A stretch of DNA of 64,000 nt from Margaritispora aquatica. Its lineage: Eukaryota; Ascomycota; Leotiomycetes; Helotiales; Discinellaceae. Positions within the stretch are counted from its first letter, which is position 1. Every line of letters starts with the position of its first letter. A program made the translations under genes and the position numbers. Positions 43,099 to 55,868 of this stretch are shown here, piece after piece. The DNA lies in assembly GCA_007644065.1 (NCBI GenBank), contig VJWN01000015.1, forward strand, positions 480,658 to 544,657, written 5' to 3'. A model generated the notes under the pieces. That model saw only the letters and a list, made by a program, of their open reading frames with translations. It made no database searches and was not told the origin of the DNA.

Positions 43099-46000
43099 TC
43101 ATGCTGCAGTCCCTGCAGTCCCGTTGATATAATCCCGGTTTTCGATTGTCACACTCTTGGTCATGTGATTGACCTTATAAACACCAACAAGCCGGGAAGC
43201 GAGTTCAAACATGTTGTTTCGAAGAGAGATAACAATGAATTGCGCATTCTTAGTCCGCTCCTTGATGTAGGAGGCTACGATCGAAACCTAGTTCGAGTTA
43301 GTTTTAGTTACGAAAGAGAGATAACAAGCTCGGCTTACGTTTCTGAAATCTAAAGCCGCATCTATTTCATCCATGACATATAAGGGCGTTGGCTTATAGT
43401 GATGCAGGGCAAACACCAAAGCCAAACTACTCAAAGTCTTCTCTCCACCAGAGAGATTGGAAATGTTCTTCCATGACTTCTTCGGTGGCATCACACTGAA
43501 CAATATACCCTCAGAGAATGGATCAAGCGAGTCCACCAGCTCGAGCTCTGCATTACCACCCATGGTGATCATCTGATACATCTCCTTCAGACGCAGAGAA
43601 ATGGTGCTGAAGCCCTCCATGAAGCCCTCCAGTCGCAGTCGCCTCAGATCATCACAGCGCTTCTTGACAGTATCGCGCTGCTGAACTGCAGATTGAAGGT
43701 CTGCATTTCGGGCTAGATGTTCTTCCACACGTCTCCTATACTCAGCGAGAACACCTAGCTCAACATTTACATTTTGAGTTTTCTCTTCTAAAGCAGCGAT
43801 TTCAGCCTTCAATGTGTCCTTGCTCATGTCTCGAAGCTCATCTTTGGTATACTGAGGAAGCTCTTGTGCTTCAATCTCCTCGCCGAGGTCGCTGATATTT
43901 TGGAGTGCCAATTTGTCAGCTTTGTCGTGCCAGTAGCGGAGACGTTTTTGGTTCTCTGCCAGCACCTTTTGATTCTCTTCAAGCTTGTTACGCATCTCAA
44001 TTTCCAAGGCTCGAATCTCGTTCAGAGCGGCGGTCTTCTCGTCCAATTCGCCCTTTAACGTGTTGAGATCACGCTTCTTAGATTTGAGAGCCTCCTGTGC
44101 TTCATCTACACGAGCTTGATAGTTCTGAGCATTAGAGCTCTGATTCTGGATTTCTTGCTCGAGATTCTCGGAATCCGCAATCGCGGACTCGAGTTCCTTG
44201 GTTGCCTTGGTATGGTCCTTTTCATGTTTGGTCTTCTGCTTCTCTGCTTTCGCTCGTGTGACTTCAGCCGTCGACACTTCCTCATTGAGTTTGTCGTTCT
44301 CTTCTTTCAGAGCGTCGACTTTAGACTTCTGTGCGCGCAGCTTCTCTCCACCCACTTGCATGATCTTATCTTGAAGCGCCTTGATTTCCGATTCCACACT
44401 TGCCGTCTCTCCATGGAGTTTGTCAATTTCCTTGTTCAGTTTGACGATATCCTTCTCAAGTGAGGTGACTCTGTTATCATCAGTTTTTGATGGCTGATGC
44501 TCTTTGCTTAGCTCCTTGATTCTTCGTTGAGCATCAGCTAAGTTTTTAGCAGAACTCTCAACCTCAAGTCCGATCTTTTGCATCCTGGTATCGAGGCGTG
44601 GGATTTGATCATTGAGATCTCGGAGCTTGAACTCCAATTCTCTTTGGCGATCCTGGAACTTTTGGAATTCCTGCTCCAATTCATCTCGGTCAACTTCTAG
44701 CCTAGTAACCTGCTCTTTCGAAGTGTCTGCCACAAGTTTCGAAGACATCAATCCCTTCTTGACTGTGTTACCACCTCCAGACATCGTGCCAGATTTGTCG
44801 ATAAGCTGACCATCAAGGGTAACAACTCGCCATCGCTTGGCACCATATGCAATCCTGTTTGCCTGTGCCAAGTCTTTCGCGACAAGAGTATTTTGTAGAG
44901 AGTGATAGAAAGCAGGCCTGAATCTGTCATCTTTCGACTTAATCAAGTCAAAAAGACGAGGAACATTCTCCGGTGTCTCGATTTGAGACATATCCCGGTT
45001 ACCAAGCTTGTCCAGACACATGAAATTTCCTCGTCCAAGGTTCGTCTTTCGGAGGTACTCGATACACTGTTGACCTCCTTCAACAGTATCAGTTACAAAA
45101 TTGTCAAGCGCGCCGCATGCTGTTGAGATAGCCACGTCATACTTCTGCTCGATCGTTCCAAGATTACCAAGTCGCCCATGAAATCCGTCAATACGCCCCG
45201 ATTCCTTAAGTCGCATGAGGCCTGTGAGAACATTGCCCTGAGTTTGCGTGTTTGATAGACTTGCACGAGCCTCATCTGCCTTTTGACGGGCTCCGGATAG
45301 TCGCGAACGAAGCTCTGGCTCTTTTTGAGACACCTGCTTGAGCTCGGCGTCCACTTTCGCAACCTCTTTTTCTAGTCGCTTACGCTCAGCTTTGCACTCT
45401 TCAAGCTCTGCTAGCTTTGCCTCGCGGCTTTCCTCAATGCTAGCAATTTTCGCCTCTGTCTCCTCGAGTGCAACAGCACCGGCATTAGCCTTCTCGTGAA
45501 GGATCGCAAGCTCGCTTTGGGCAACCGCAATAGCAGACTGCTTTTGATTGATCTTTTCGTTCCATGGTTCAAGTGATTTTTGCTTAGCAGCAATCTGGTC
45601 TGAGAATGTCTGAGTTTTGCCTTTTAGGTTTTCTCGGATGCTGGCAAGCTCTTGCTCTTCATTTTTCATCCGCTTCTCCATGGCTGTGATTTCTCTGGTC
45701 GCTTGATCAATCCGAGCACTGCAATCTTCAATAGTAGTTTCAGCGTCAGCGGCAGCAGTCTCCGAGCTAGCAATTGTTTTCTCAAGTTTCTTCTGCTTTC
45801 CTGCGAGAAATTTACGCTTCTCTTCAAACTTCACATGCTCTTGTTCAAATTTAGCCATTTCTTTGATGATAGCCTGAGTGTCTTTGTCGATAGCTTCCAA
45901 TTCCTTCTGACCTTTCTTGTACTGCTTTTCCAGTTGTTTGATACCATCCTCGTTTCCCTGATGCTTTTCCAGCTCGGCATCTAGCTGAGCTTGCATCTGG

Positions 46001-47445
46001 CCTATCGCTTCCTCAGTAACGACTAGATTGTCTCCGCATTCATCAATATAAAGTTGATATAGAGCAGACTGCTTCATAGTCAATTCGTTCTCATCTTTGA
46101 TGTAGGCGAGAGCTTTATTCTTCTTGTCTTCAAGACCATTCTTTTCTTTTTCGACATGCTGAACTCGGCCACTCTTCTCAACACAGACTTCGTTCAAGGT
46201 TTCCACCTCAGCAGCAGATTCCTCAATTGGTGTCTTGTACTTCGAAGTTCCGATGATATCCTCGAGATACTCAAGAAGCCCATCATCATGTTCTCCTGCA
46301 GCCTTTGGTTTCATTTGAGCAATTGATTCAACCTCTCCCTGTAGAATCAAAAACCGCTTGTGATCCAAGTCGACTCCTTTGTCTCTGAGAAGAGTGGTTA
46401 CAACAGTAAAGTTTGAGACCTTGCCATTGAGGTAGTAGTTGCTGGAATTGTTCTTAAAAGCACGACGAGAAATAACAAGGTCCGAATCGGGAATTATCAC
46501 AGGTGGTCCATTTGGCTGCTTTTGATTAGCATAGTATGGAGACTATCAATGTGCACAACTCACTTGATCCATGACTTCTTGGAAATGTACGGCAACCTCA
46601 CAAAAATCTAGATCTGGATGCGCTGCCGAATTATGAATTAGAGCAGAGATTTTGCCTTGTCTCATCTTGCTAGCCCTAAAGCCAAACACGAAGAGGAGAG
46701 AATCAATAACATTTGACTTTCCAGATCCATTGGGTCCTACTACTGAAGAAAACGAAGAGTGGAAAGGCCCGACTTCCTGTCGTCCAGCATAACTTTTGAA
46801 GTTCGTGAGGATGAGATATGTGATTACAATTCTGGCCTTTGGTCCAGTATCCTCTACCACCGGCGCAGCCATAGACCTTGATTTCAGAACAATATCCATA
46901 GGTTTCTCCAAAATAGTATCCATGGCATTGATGGGCTTCACAACTGAAGATTGGCTACCTGAGGTGCCCGGCCGTTCATTGATTGAGTCTGTGATATCTG
47001 CCAGCGGTGCATCTTGTAAAATAGAGGGTTCAGGAGATGCTGAGGGTTTGGGGGTAGGGAGAAGCTCAGGTGTGCCAGAAGCGCGAGGTTTACGCACAGG
47101 AGCACTCTTTCGTTTCCTTGGTGAGGCTTTCTTAGAAGGCGACTCGGGTTCAGGTTGTACAGTTTGTTCTGGGTCGAATATCTCGGATGGCTCAATGTTC
47201 TCCTTCGCCAAACTTTTCTTCGCACGCGCCGCAGGTCGCAACGCAGGAGCAGCGGTATTTGTTGTCCTTCTTCTTGCAGCTGGTGCCTTCCTGGGACTTT
47301 TCTTAGGCGCTGGTGTAAAATCTTCTTCGCTATTTTCCTCCATTTTTGGCTGAATTTGTGCTTCCTCCTCTTCTTCGTCTGATTCAACCACTATCTTGCG
47401 CCGCGAAACAGCCCTTCTTGAGGGCCTGACTGGTGATTCAGACAT
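43099..47445 (-). CDS. SMC4: Condensin subunit SMC4
   Basis: Exons 47445-46564, 46515-43339 and 43287-43099 on the minus strand encode 1415 residues, matching the usual 1400 or so. SMC4 pairs with SMC2 in condensin to compact mitotic chromosomes. The N-terminal 230 residues are disordered, basic and acidic by turns. Then comes the head with Walker A GPNGSGKSN and the DLDHKRFLILQGEV block, a long coiled coil, the hinge (TGLMRLKESGRIDGFHGRLGNLG to GTMSGGGNTVKKG), the returning coiled coil, and the C-terminal head with signature LSGGEKTLSSLAL and Walker B LYVMDEIDAALD. The last 63 codons need the 51-nt intron 43338-43288 removed. The gene is divergent from the ELYS-domain gene across 378 bp. Confidence 0.97.
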
Positions 47446-47823
47446 TTTGATAGACGCAAACTGGGGCCAACACTGGTGTTCTCTAGTATTGTATAGTCCT
47501 AAAATTCCGTAAGGTGTTTTAGTTGTCGCAAGCCGCGTGCACCCTGTTGTAGCGGGATTGTCGCAAAATCGTAATCCTTTACCCTGTGTCTTAAATCTAT
47601 AGTAACGGCGCGACAATAGAATCCTAGTCGGTCCTGGTATAAAGTTGATGATCTGGTCTGTCCCAAGTCAAGACGCTGATGTTTGTTTTGTGGTGGTGAA
47701 AGTAAATAAACAGAGAGGAGGGCACACGCGAAGGACGCTAAGATAAGCCTCCGATAAGAGCGCGAATGTGCTGCAGCATGAAGACTGTCTGTGAATACGG
47801 CTGAAGGAAACCAACATCCAAAA

Positions 47824-48865
47824 ATGTTTTCCTTCACCAATTTCGATGATGTATTCGCATTCGATACAGACTGTTCTTACGATGATTTTGCGGTCAAAGA
47901 TATCACAAGTCACCGCTTTAAGCTCGAAGGGTTGTTCATTGACAAAATAATGAAGCTTCTGGGCATCAAACGACGTGAGTACAGCCCTCAAATATTCCAG
48001 AGAGCACTAAATTGACCATATGAAGCTGCCAAATATTATCCTCCCAAGTCAAACAGCGATCTGAGAAACTTTCATCAAGCCATCGTGGAGACCACCGGGG
48101 CAGACCACCACAAGATTTCCGTCCTATACTACATCCTACTCGAATTTGATTGGCATACTGGCAAAAGAGAGTATTCCAGCACTCTTGCGCAAAATGCATT
48201 CCTCCCAGAAAAATATCAGATATACATAAAGGGCTTATGGCACATGGACAGGCTAGAGTTTGAAGTATGTAGTAACCAAATCTTAATCCTATTATGAAGC
48301 TAACATTGAACAGCTAGCTCTTCAGTACCTTACACACCCCTCTCTAATTCCCACGTTCGCCGATGACATTCTTTGCACTCTCGTGAAAGAGTCAGGCAAA
48401 GACCTCTCACTTGCTTTGGCCTATTACCATACTGCACAACCTGTATTCACCGATCAGCGACCTGTCGAGAGCCTCTTCTCCGCAATTGCCCGCACCAGCG
48501 TTACAGAGGCATTCTATTTCTCGCGCGGCCAGAACGAGTACACCCGGCGCCATCAGTTCGAAATGCTTGTTTCACTGGTGCTCAACAATTCTCCTCCAGA
48601 AACGATAGCTGATCGGTGCGTGGAGATGGTCAATTTACCTCTAACGACAGAAGAGGATGGTTGGCTGGAGGATTATCTCTTGCATGGGGAGGGTAAAGGT
48701 CTGAGGAAAGCTAAGGACATGATGATGATGCGGAGGATTGGTACTGGTAACTTTACAGAGTCATTGGCTGTGAAGGGCGTTTCTAGCCGTGCTGTTGGTG
48801 GACTGGACTGGAAAGTCATTTCAGCAGCTGTTGAAGATGGCCTGGGCCCACGATTGAGTGCTTGA
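47824..48865 (+). CDS. ELYS-like domain nuclear pore assembly protein
   Basis: Exons 47824-47974, 48026-48264 and 48314-48865 encode 313 residues. The protein matches the short fungal version of the ELYS/Mel-28 helical domain, which acts at nuclear pores and chromatin. Visible blocks are MFSFTNFDDVFAFD, KYYPPKSNSDLRNFHQAI, ISVLYYILLEFDW, FLPEKYQIYIKGLWHMDRLEFE (followed by LALQYLTHPSLIPTF), and SLFSAIARTSVTEAFYFSRGQ. Intron 1 ends in AAG (the join reads IKRPAKYYPPKSN), intron 2 in CAG. The family call rests on the helical domain; no full-length ELYS N-terminal propeller exists here, as expected for fungal members. Confidence 0.85.
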
Positions 48866-49724
48866 GGAGATTTTCTGATGTTTTGTGGGCATAGCGGTTG
48901 GAGTTTGGCTTGTTAGGAATACCAAGGGATGAGATGCGTGTACTATCATACATGGGCTGTAAAAAAGCCAAAGATCATGAAAACTCGGTCTTGTCCCTGT
49001 GAGAGTTGTTTTTATTCATGCCTCTATCCTAGAATTCAAGCATGTTTCTTGTCTGCCATCTTTGTCCTAAATTCAGGAACACAGTGATTCCTTGCGGATA
49101 TCTTCTCTCAAGCATCATCGGCTCAATACTCTCATCAAATGCATAAGCTGGGTCAGAAAATCCCTGATGAATAGCACAAACTGGTATGGAGTGACTGAGT
49201 TGCTTAATGGAGATACTATCCATTCGGAATTTCAATGATTCAAAGTATTTTTCAATTGTGGGATGGGCCGAAAGTAGCATGAAGGCATGATTCAAGTACA
49301 AGTGTAACGCTTGAATAAGAATTGTTGAAAGTGATTCTGACATTCTCTAATTCTCAAGCGTATAGTCAACGTTTATCACCAACTCGCAAAATTAAGAAAT
49401 TGTAAATTACTTCAAAGCCGAGGAGAACTCACCAAAGTGAATACAATAATACATTGTTCGACATTATTCATGAGGCTTCAAGGTCATCTATTTTACAAAT
49501 TAATATTCTCTGTCCACCGCGCATGAGTGTCGTGTGCCGCCAATCCTGCCTTCCCTCCAAAGGAGAAGTTCGACATAATCTAACATAGAACCTTAGACCC
49601 ATAGTGCTGAGCCAGATAGCGACCTAACACCAAACACACATCTGCTCAGATTCCCAGCCTGTTATGCACCACATCAACAACGATTCTTCTAGGCCCAAAA
49701 CCAATAGCAACTGCTAACAGCATT
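48866..49724. other. Convergent intergenic region with a small minus-strand frame
   Basis: Between the ELYS-domain gene and the BTB gene. It contains one ATG frame of 104 codons on the minus strand (listed separately). The rest is AT-rich without recognisable content. Confidence 0.45.
49029..49343 (-). CDS. Hypothetical small protein
   Basis: An uninterrupted 104-codon frame with an ATG start (MSESLSTILIQALHLYLNHAFMLL...). It has a hydrophobic helix at residues 8-25 and a natural amino-acid balance, but no domain I recognise and no obvious splice partners. It lies between two convergent genes and could be a chance frame. Confidence 0.3.
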   Translation of the reverse strand: MSESLSTILIQALHLYLNHAFMLLSAHPTIEKYFESLKFRMDSISIKQLSHSIPVCAIHQGFSDPAYAFDESIEPMMLERRYPQGITVFLNLGQRWQTRNMLEF

Positions 49725-51117
49725 TCACATCATATTATATTTTCGCCATCCAAGAGCATCTGAAATGCTTTGTGGTGGGCCCATTTCACCAGCTCTTTTG
49801 CCAAAGATGTCTCTTAGAAAGTCCCCGCTCTTCTGAGCCACAACGAGAAATGACCCGAAGCTCGCCTCGATCATTTCTCCAGAACGACAGATGCAGTCAA
49901 TCGCCAATTCTCGCAAATTTGACGTAGCTGAAGACTGGCCGTAGATGGTTTAAACGTGTGCCACGGGGATCGGACAATAATGTACGTTAATTGATGGAAC
50001 ATAAACCCGGATGGCAGCATTGAACAGAGCAGGCCACAAAGTTTGTTCAGCCAGAATACAGAGATTTAGCAGGGCAAGACTATGTTATGCCTTAGACATT
50101 AGGATTAGGCATACTAGACTTTAGAGCTTGCTAGATGGTGAGGTAGCGATCAGTGGAGGCTGATTTTTAAAAACGTTAGAAGTTGCTGGTGGTGGAGCAC
50201 TGGAGGTGGTCTGAAGCAGAACAGAAACGCCATTCGCAGTAGCTAAATCTCTGAATCCGCTCTCACCAACTACACATTGACTACCCATACTATTGTGACT
50301 GCCGAATGTCTTTGTTGAGCTCTGTCCGGATGTGCTTTCAACAACTGAGCGTTGATTATTCATGCCATTCTGGCCACCAAACACATTTGGTAAGCTTTTG
50401 CTGAATTCGCTTCCAGCAGCTGCTGACGGACTAGGTTGATTTTTTTTTTCGCGCTTGTGGGCTGGCCAAACGCTGGGATAGCTGTGATTGCTCGTGTTGC
50501 TTGTTGCGCTTTGATAGATGTTGGTGCTTCTTGCTTGACTGGGACGTCGAAAGATGTGTTTCTTATAAACATTGGTCCATTGCATCGTACACCTGCTACA
50601 TAATCCGATAACCGTAGCTCCTCAAAGGAGTATTTCTGATAAACTGGATTCATGCAAATATTCTGGAAAGCATTTTGTTGACCACTGGAACCGTTTGGCC
50701 CATTCTCTACGAAGGGAACAAAAGCGATCAGCCTAGTACCGCTTGCAATTGGTGCGTTTACATCAATGGGAATCTCAGGAGGCTTCGATTTTGCTGGATC
50801 TAGGAAAGAACTGCTAGCCACAAACTTCGGAGGAGTCCAGGAGTCGACAACAGCACGATATAGGAAACCGACCATGAGAGTCTCTGAGTCTGAAGGGAAT
50901 GCCAAAGACATTGTAGCAGCATTCCCATCAAGCTTTTTCTCGAAGAATGTTGATTGCGCCATCAATAGCTTCTTGTGAATCATGAAGCGCTTCTTTTCTG
51001 GCCCAGCTACAATTTCCACCATCTCATAGCCAAGACCACTGTTGTTGATGTGAGAAATTATAACAGTCAAGTGGGGAAGTTGGCAACTAACTTCACGAAG
51101 TCCAAAAGAGATTCCAT
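49725..51117 (-). CDS. BTB/POZ-domain protein with FG-like insert, reading frame disrupted
   Basis: Minus strand. Exon 1 (51117-51092) joins exon 2 (from 51038) to read MESLLDFVNGLGYEMVEIVAGPEKKRFMIHKKLL, a typical fungal BTB start. The core continues to FLYRAVVDSW. A linker follows with YSFEELRLSDYVAG, then Gly/Gln/Ser/Phe stretches (AFGQPTSA, VFGGQNGMNN, FGSHNSMGS). Exons 50079-49986 and 49934-49725 encode the second half of the fold (LLNLCILAEQTLWPALFNAAI and NLRELAIDC). The parts are in the right order, but the frame breaks. In a run of ten A (50440-50449, plus-strand T) the BTB frame stops at 50360, while the FG-like text continues in the next frame to 50121; that frame does not join exon 50079 either. 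It is therefore a pseudogene, a locus with sequence errors, or one using slippage. Confidence 0.6.
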
Positions 51118-51678
51118 GATGAAATCGTGTACACAGGCCTTTCAGCAGAACGACTCGAAATATTTCTAAATTGAAGACGCGATGGAGTCTGCAGGTTGCG
51201 TGCTTCAGCGATGCAAGCGGACGAACTAAGATATGGGGAGATCCGCCTCGAGTGAAGCTGGAAAAATGTTGGAATTCTAGGACCGGTGTGACTAGCGACT
51301 TGGGCGGCCAAATATTTGGTGGGTTTTAAGGAAGGAGAAGTGTCGGTAGATTCGAAGTCGTCAAATTTCACAAGCGAGACTGTAAAATGCTTGGCAGTCT
51401 GCAGTAGCTAAAGGATTGTTTGCAAAAGTAAATTGATATGCCCTTTTGGATAGTTGAAGAATCAAATATCCAGTACGACGAAGAGAAAGTTACAAGAAAA
51501 TTCTGACAGATCGGTGTTAAGACACACAGAATATGACACTACACATTAATTCAAAGGAATTGTTTACAAAGACACCTTGAGACATACATGAGGCACCAAG
51601 GCAGCTGAAGTTCCATGACTTATTCCTTGATTTTAATATTCCATAGGCATCTAAAACCGATGGTGGCTCTTGTAATTA
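51118..51678. other. Intergenic region between BTB and RPA34 genes
   Basis: About 560 bp with no supported gene; it is BTB promoter plus RPA34 3' UTR. A 279-nt minus frame here (51093-51371) begins at a non-ATG codon and overlaps BTB exon 1 in another frame. Confidence 0.5.
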
Positions 51679-53179
51679 TCACAATGAGCCTCCACCACCT
51701 TCCTGCTTCGTCTTCTTTAACTTCTTGAGCCTTCTCCGCTCCTCCTTCAATATCGACTCTTCGGCAGCTGCTTCTGCGGTCGATTTATGATCTATGTTGG
51801 TAGATTTTTGCGAGGATTGACTTGGCTGAGAGTGTGAGATCTGGGAAGGCTTGGGTGTTTTTGTCACTGGTATTGCCGTCTCTCGCTGTCTATTGTGTGT
51901 ACTAGATTCAAGAATATTAGTTGACGCTGATTGTTTGTCTGTTGTGTCGATCGTTGATTCGGTCTTGTTTTTCTTTGATCGTTTTAGCTTCTTGTGATCA
52001 GGGGTCTCGGTTGTGCTCAACGAACTGGTTCTTGACTTCTTCTCCTCGCCCTCAGTATGTTTCCGCTTTAATGATGAGGAGCTCGACGAATGCTTTTCAG
52101 ATTTTGTTTTTGAAACCGACTTGGAGGCCACTGGGGTGATTTTGGGTACAGCAGGGGCATCCACCATTTCCTCGTCAGACTCGCTCCCCGAGCTGGATCC
52201 TATGTTACCCAAGTCTCCACTTCCAAATCCAAGAGGACGGAATCGCATCTTCAAGCCTTTGGGTTGTGGTCGCGCAGGCTTCTTAACTCTCCCGCAGCTA
52301 TGGTTACTTGTAGGCGCATCGTCAACAACCCCTGCTAATTTAACAACTTGTTGAAGATGAAAGACCTGATCAATTGATCTTGAGGCTACATGATGTTAGT
52401 TAATCCTGTCAATGCTTCAATGGTCTGTACGTACCCGTTTTGTAGCCTTCGTCTGCACTATTTGGGACCATAATTCTGGTATATGTCTTATCATCGGCTG
52501 AATCTTGTAGAAATGCGTAGTCACCGCCTTCGTGCTCCAACACTGGTTTGCCATTCTTCGCATCCAATAATGACATGCTCTTGATAGATGAAATTGGTAC
52601 TGAGGCCGGTGCTGTGAAATACCAAATCTGCTTTCCTTCGAGATTGGACTTCTTGAACATTGATGATGCTTTGCAGAAGCCGTCCACCTTTCCTTGCTCG
52701 AATCCAGTAGGTGGCTTATACGCTGCTGTCTTGAAAGATACAGTCATTCCTGTTGACTGTTTGGAGGGGTGTCTATAAGCACATTTAGTACGACATCTAA
52801 CTCTTTCCAGCATAATCACTAACTTGGCGGAAACCTTCTCTATGGTTGTCGAATTCTCGGAGTCCACCATGTCTTGATCTTCATCTTCGCCCTCATCACT
52901 CTCCTCACTGCTGCTGCTCTCACTCTCACTTTCACTGCTGCTTCCCTCAGGCGCCACGAATTTGCCATTGGTTTTGGAGCCGTTGGTAGGTATCTTTGCA
53001 GGCGCTACCTCTTCATCGCTATCGGAATCATCCTCAGACTTCTTGTCGCCCGCATCGCTGTCTTCAATAAACTCCGTGCTCTTGTAGCTAGGAAGGGCCG
53101 CCGTTTTCGATTCTTTCTTTGCAGAGGTGGACTTTTTCTTCGACTTGGAATCTTTAGCCATTGCTTTGAGAGAGGCCAT
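51679..53179 (-). CDS. RPA34: RNA polymerase I subunit RPA34 (A34.5)
   Basis: Exons 53179-52824, 52772-52435 and 52385-51679 on the minus strand encode 466 residues. A34.5 dimerises with A49 on RNA polymerase I and supports promoter escape and elongation during rRNA synthesis. The first 115 residues are Lys/Ser-rich then highly acidic. The conserved domain spans YKPPTGFEQGKVDGF, LEGKQIWYFTAPASVPISS, YAFLQDSADDKTYTRIMVP and, after the second junction, RSIDQVFHLQQVVKL. A Lys/Ser-rich tail typical of this subunit (KRKHTEGEEKKSR, KLKRSKKNK, LKEERRRLKKLKK) completes it. Longer than the yeast protein (233 aa), but extended acidic and basic ends are usual in filamentous fungi. It is divergent from GRC3 across 205 bp. 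Confidence 0.9.
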
Positions 53180-53384
53180 AATTACGGGAATGCTCAGATC
53201 AATTGATTGGGTGTGAACAACGTATGGTGATGATTTTGGTGGTTGAGGAAACTTTTTTCTGCAGCCTCGGGAAGGTCTCAAAAAGTTTGACCCACTTCCC
53301 AGCCTCGTCCTGCCAAAGGTAGAAACTCTTGCTAAAATACCAAACAATATAATTCATAAGATTTTTGTTGAATGGTAATTCGAT
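53180..53384. promoter_or_regulatory. Bidirectional promoter of RPA34 and GRC3
   Basis: 205 bp separate the two ATGs. Both products serve rRNA production (transcription by Pol I, and ITS2 processing), so a shared promoter would co-regulate them. No clear TATA or named element is visible. Confidence 0.5.
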
Positions 53385-55868
53385 ATGTCGGCCATAGCAC
53401 CTAAAAAGAGACGGAAATTGGACACCCCCCCAGTCAGAACTCGTGAGTAAGTTTGTGATTAGTACTACGCTTTTTTCTAATATCCTATGACAGCATTGAG
53501 TGCTTTCGCCGCACGAAAAGCGCTGCAGAGCGCAAGTCTTGACCAAGCTAGCCGAAATAGAGACTATATATCCGTGAATCCAGATGTTGCCATTGCAATT
53601 ACGTCTAAAGATCAGATTGAGCCTGTAATTGGGAGCGATGTCTTGAAAGTTGTGGAACCAGAATCACTGTCGAAGCTTGATTCTTCAGCTGAGGGCGAGA
53701 CACGATTGAGCTCCAAAATGACAAATTCTGCATTGTATGTCTTGAACAAATACCCAAGTTTTGCCAAATGATTTGACGAATTGAAGGATGGAATCACGTG
53801 GACAATCATCAGAGGCAATTTCTCTAGAAACTCCAGTTGTAACACTGTCAAATTTTAAACCCGATAAAGACAATATACGGCTACTCTCAGGAGATACAAT
53901 TGTCCTGCGTCTGGCACCTGGAGAGGTAAGCATTTTGTCTTTTACTGACCAGGGAAAGCATACCTAGCATTAACTGCTTTAGCGACTAGTCATTCTGGGA
54001 CAATTTGAATTATCAGTTCGGAAAGGTCAGATCACTTTGATGGGTGCTACACTTTCGCCATCAAAGGTGTCATATTCAGTATTCGCATCATCAACACACG
54101 CCTTACCCGTCATCAGATGTTCGGCGTCTGATATAAACTCCGCTGAACTTCGGTTACGATCAAATGAAAATGGTCTCCGATCACTAAGTTCTCTCTCTCC
54201 TCTATTTGGGAGACTTTGGAACGATCATTGTGGGCCTTTAGGTCCCGACTATCATCATATTCTAGCGGCTTCCAAGCCTACTTCCTTTCAGATTGTGAGT
54301 TTGGGTCGATACTTGCCATTAGACTACTCTAATTCGTTCAGCTCTTCTCTTCCAAAGATGGACCTCCTAAGAGTTTCATACAGCCTCTCATATCTCCTCC
54401 TTTGTGGAATGAAATGTTGGCAAGATGCTCCACTGCGATAGAATACAAACCTCGGACTATCATGGTTTGCGGTCCAAAGTCTTCGGGGAAGTCTACTTTT
54501 ACAAAACTACTGGTCAACCGAATCCTTTCGGTACAAGCAGAGACCAACCATGATATCAAATCGGCCAAGAATCCTGGAGTAACATTGTTGGATATCGATC
54601 CAGGCCAGCCAGAGTATTGTCCGCCAGGCCAATTGGCCTTAGTATATATACAAGAGCCAAATTTCGGGCCTCCTTTTGCACATCCAGTACCCGGCTCGAA
54701 GAGCGACATAATACAAGCTCATTCCATTGGAGCAGTATCACCGTCTTTAGATTCGGACTTGTACATGGCTTGCGTATCAGATCTCTTCTCACAGTATCAA
54801 AATTTGCTATCGAAAGTACCAAATTGTCCTCTAGTTATCAATACACCCGGTTGGGTTCTGGGTACGGGTCTTGAGATTCTGGTGGACTTGATAGCCAAAG
54901 TCGGCCCATCTGAGGTTATCTACATGTCTAAAGACGGGCCTCCAGAGGTGGTCGAGAGTCTGACTGAAGCTCTGGCATCTCCGGTCCTCACTTTGCCATC
55001 TCAAGCTAGCGAATACACCACTAGGACCGCAGCACATCTTCGTACGATGCAGTACATGTCGTACTTTCATATCAAACAGACCACGCCTAAAGGCCTTACT
55101 TGGGATAGCCGACCTCTTACCTCCATACCACCATGGGAAATCCGATTCGTCGGCGATAACCCAGGGATATTGGCCGTGATGTGCTACGGAGAACAACCTC
55201 CAGCCAATTTGATTGCTGATACATTAAATGGATCTCTTGTTTCTATTGTTGTTATTGATGACAAGAAGGCAATCCCTGGCTGGGATCGCATAGATGATGT
55301 TGATGAAGACGAACCTCATCTCCCACGTCCAACTAAGACTTTAATCAATCTCGAAATTGATGATTCGAACCAAGAATTACAGTTGCCCCTCATTGTCAGA
55401 TCTCCGGAGGACATACCATATTTCAATCCGATGAACGCAATAACGCTAGATCCGAGCTATTCTCACAGTATTGGAATTGCTCTAGTTCGAGGTATCGATA
55501 CAGAACGTCGCCGAATCCAGGTTCTAACACCAGTCTCACCTACATTAATCGAGCAGATCAAAAAATCCGGAAAGTCTATCGTTTTGGTAAGCGGGAAGCT
55601 CGATACCCCTGGCTGGGCTTACATCGAGGAGTTGACGCAGAGGATGATTCAAGAGAAATCAAAGTTGAAGATTGTGGAGGGTACTATGGATATCGAAGAT
55701 GAGGAGAGCGATGGGGCCAGGTCAGAGGTTGAGAATGATGAGGAGCAGACGGCTCTTGAAGGATTCGAAGATGCGCCTTGGGTGGAGAAGCTTGAAGGCT
55801 CGCAAGGACGAGGAGTTGGCTCTCGAGTATGGAGAGTTAGGAGGGATCTTGGGAAAACAGATGACTGA
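53385..55868 (+). CDS. GRC3: Polynucleotide 5'-hydroxyl kinase Grc3
   Basis: Exons 53385-53442, 53494-53734, 53787-53925, 53983-54294 and 54342-55868 encode 758 residues. Grc3 works with the nuclease Las1 to process ITS2 of pre-rRNA and also functions in Pol I termination. The basic start MSAIAPKKRRKLD leads to LSAFAARKAL. The N-terminal barrel region includes RLLSGDTIVLRLAPGE and RLVILGQFELSVRKGQITLMGA. The kinase has P-loop CGPKSSGKST (around residues 293-301), LLDIDPGQPEYCPPGQL and VINTPGWVLGTGLEILVDLI. The C-terminal domain ends with the usual acidic tail. Intron 2 (53735-53786) must end in AAG to keep frame (NSALMESRGQ). The largest frame alone would miss the first 270 residues. Confidence 0.95.
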
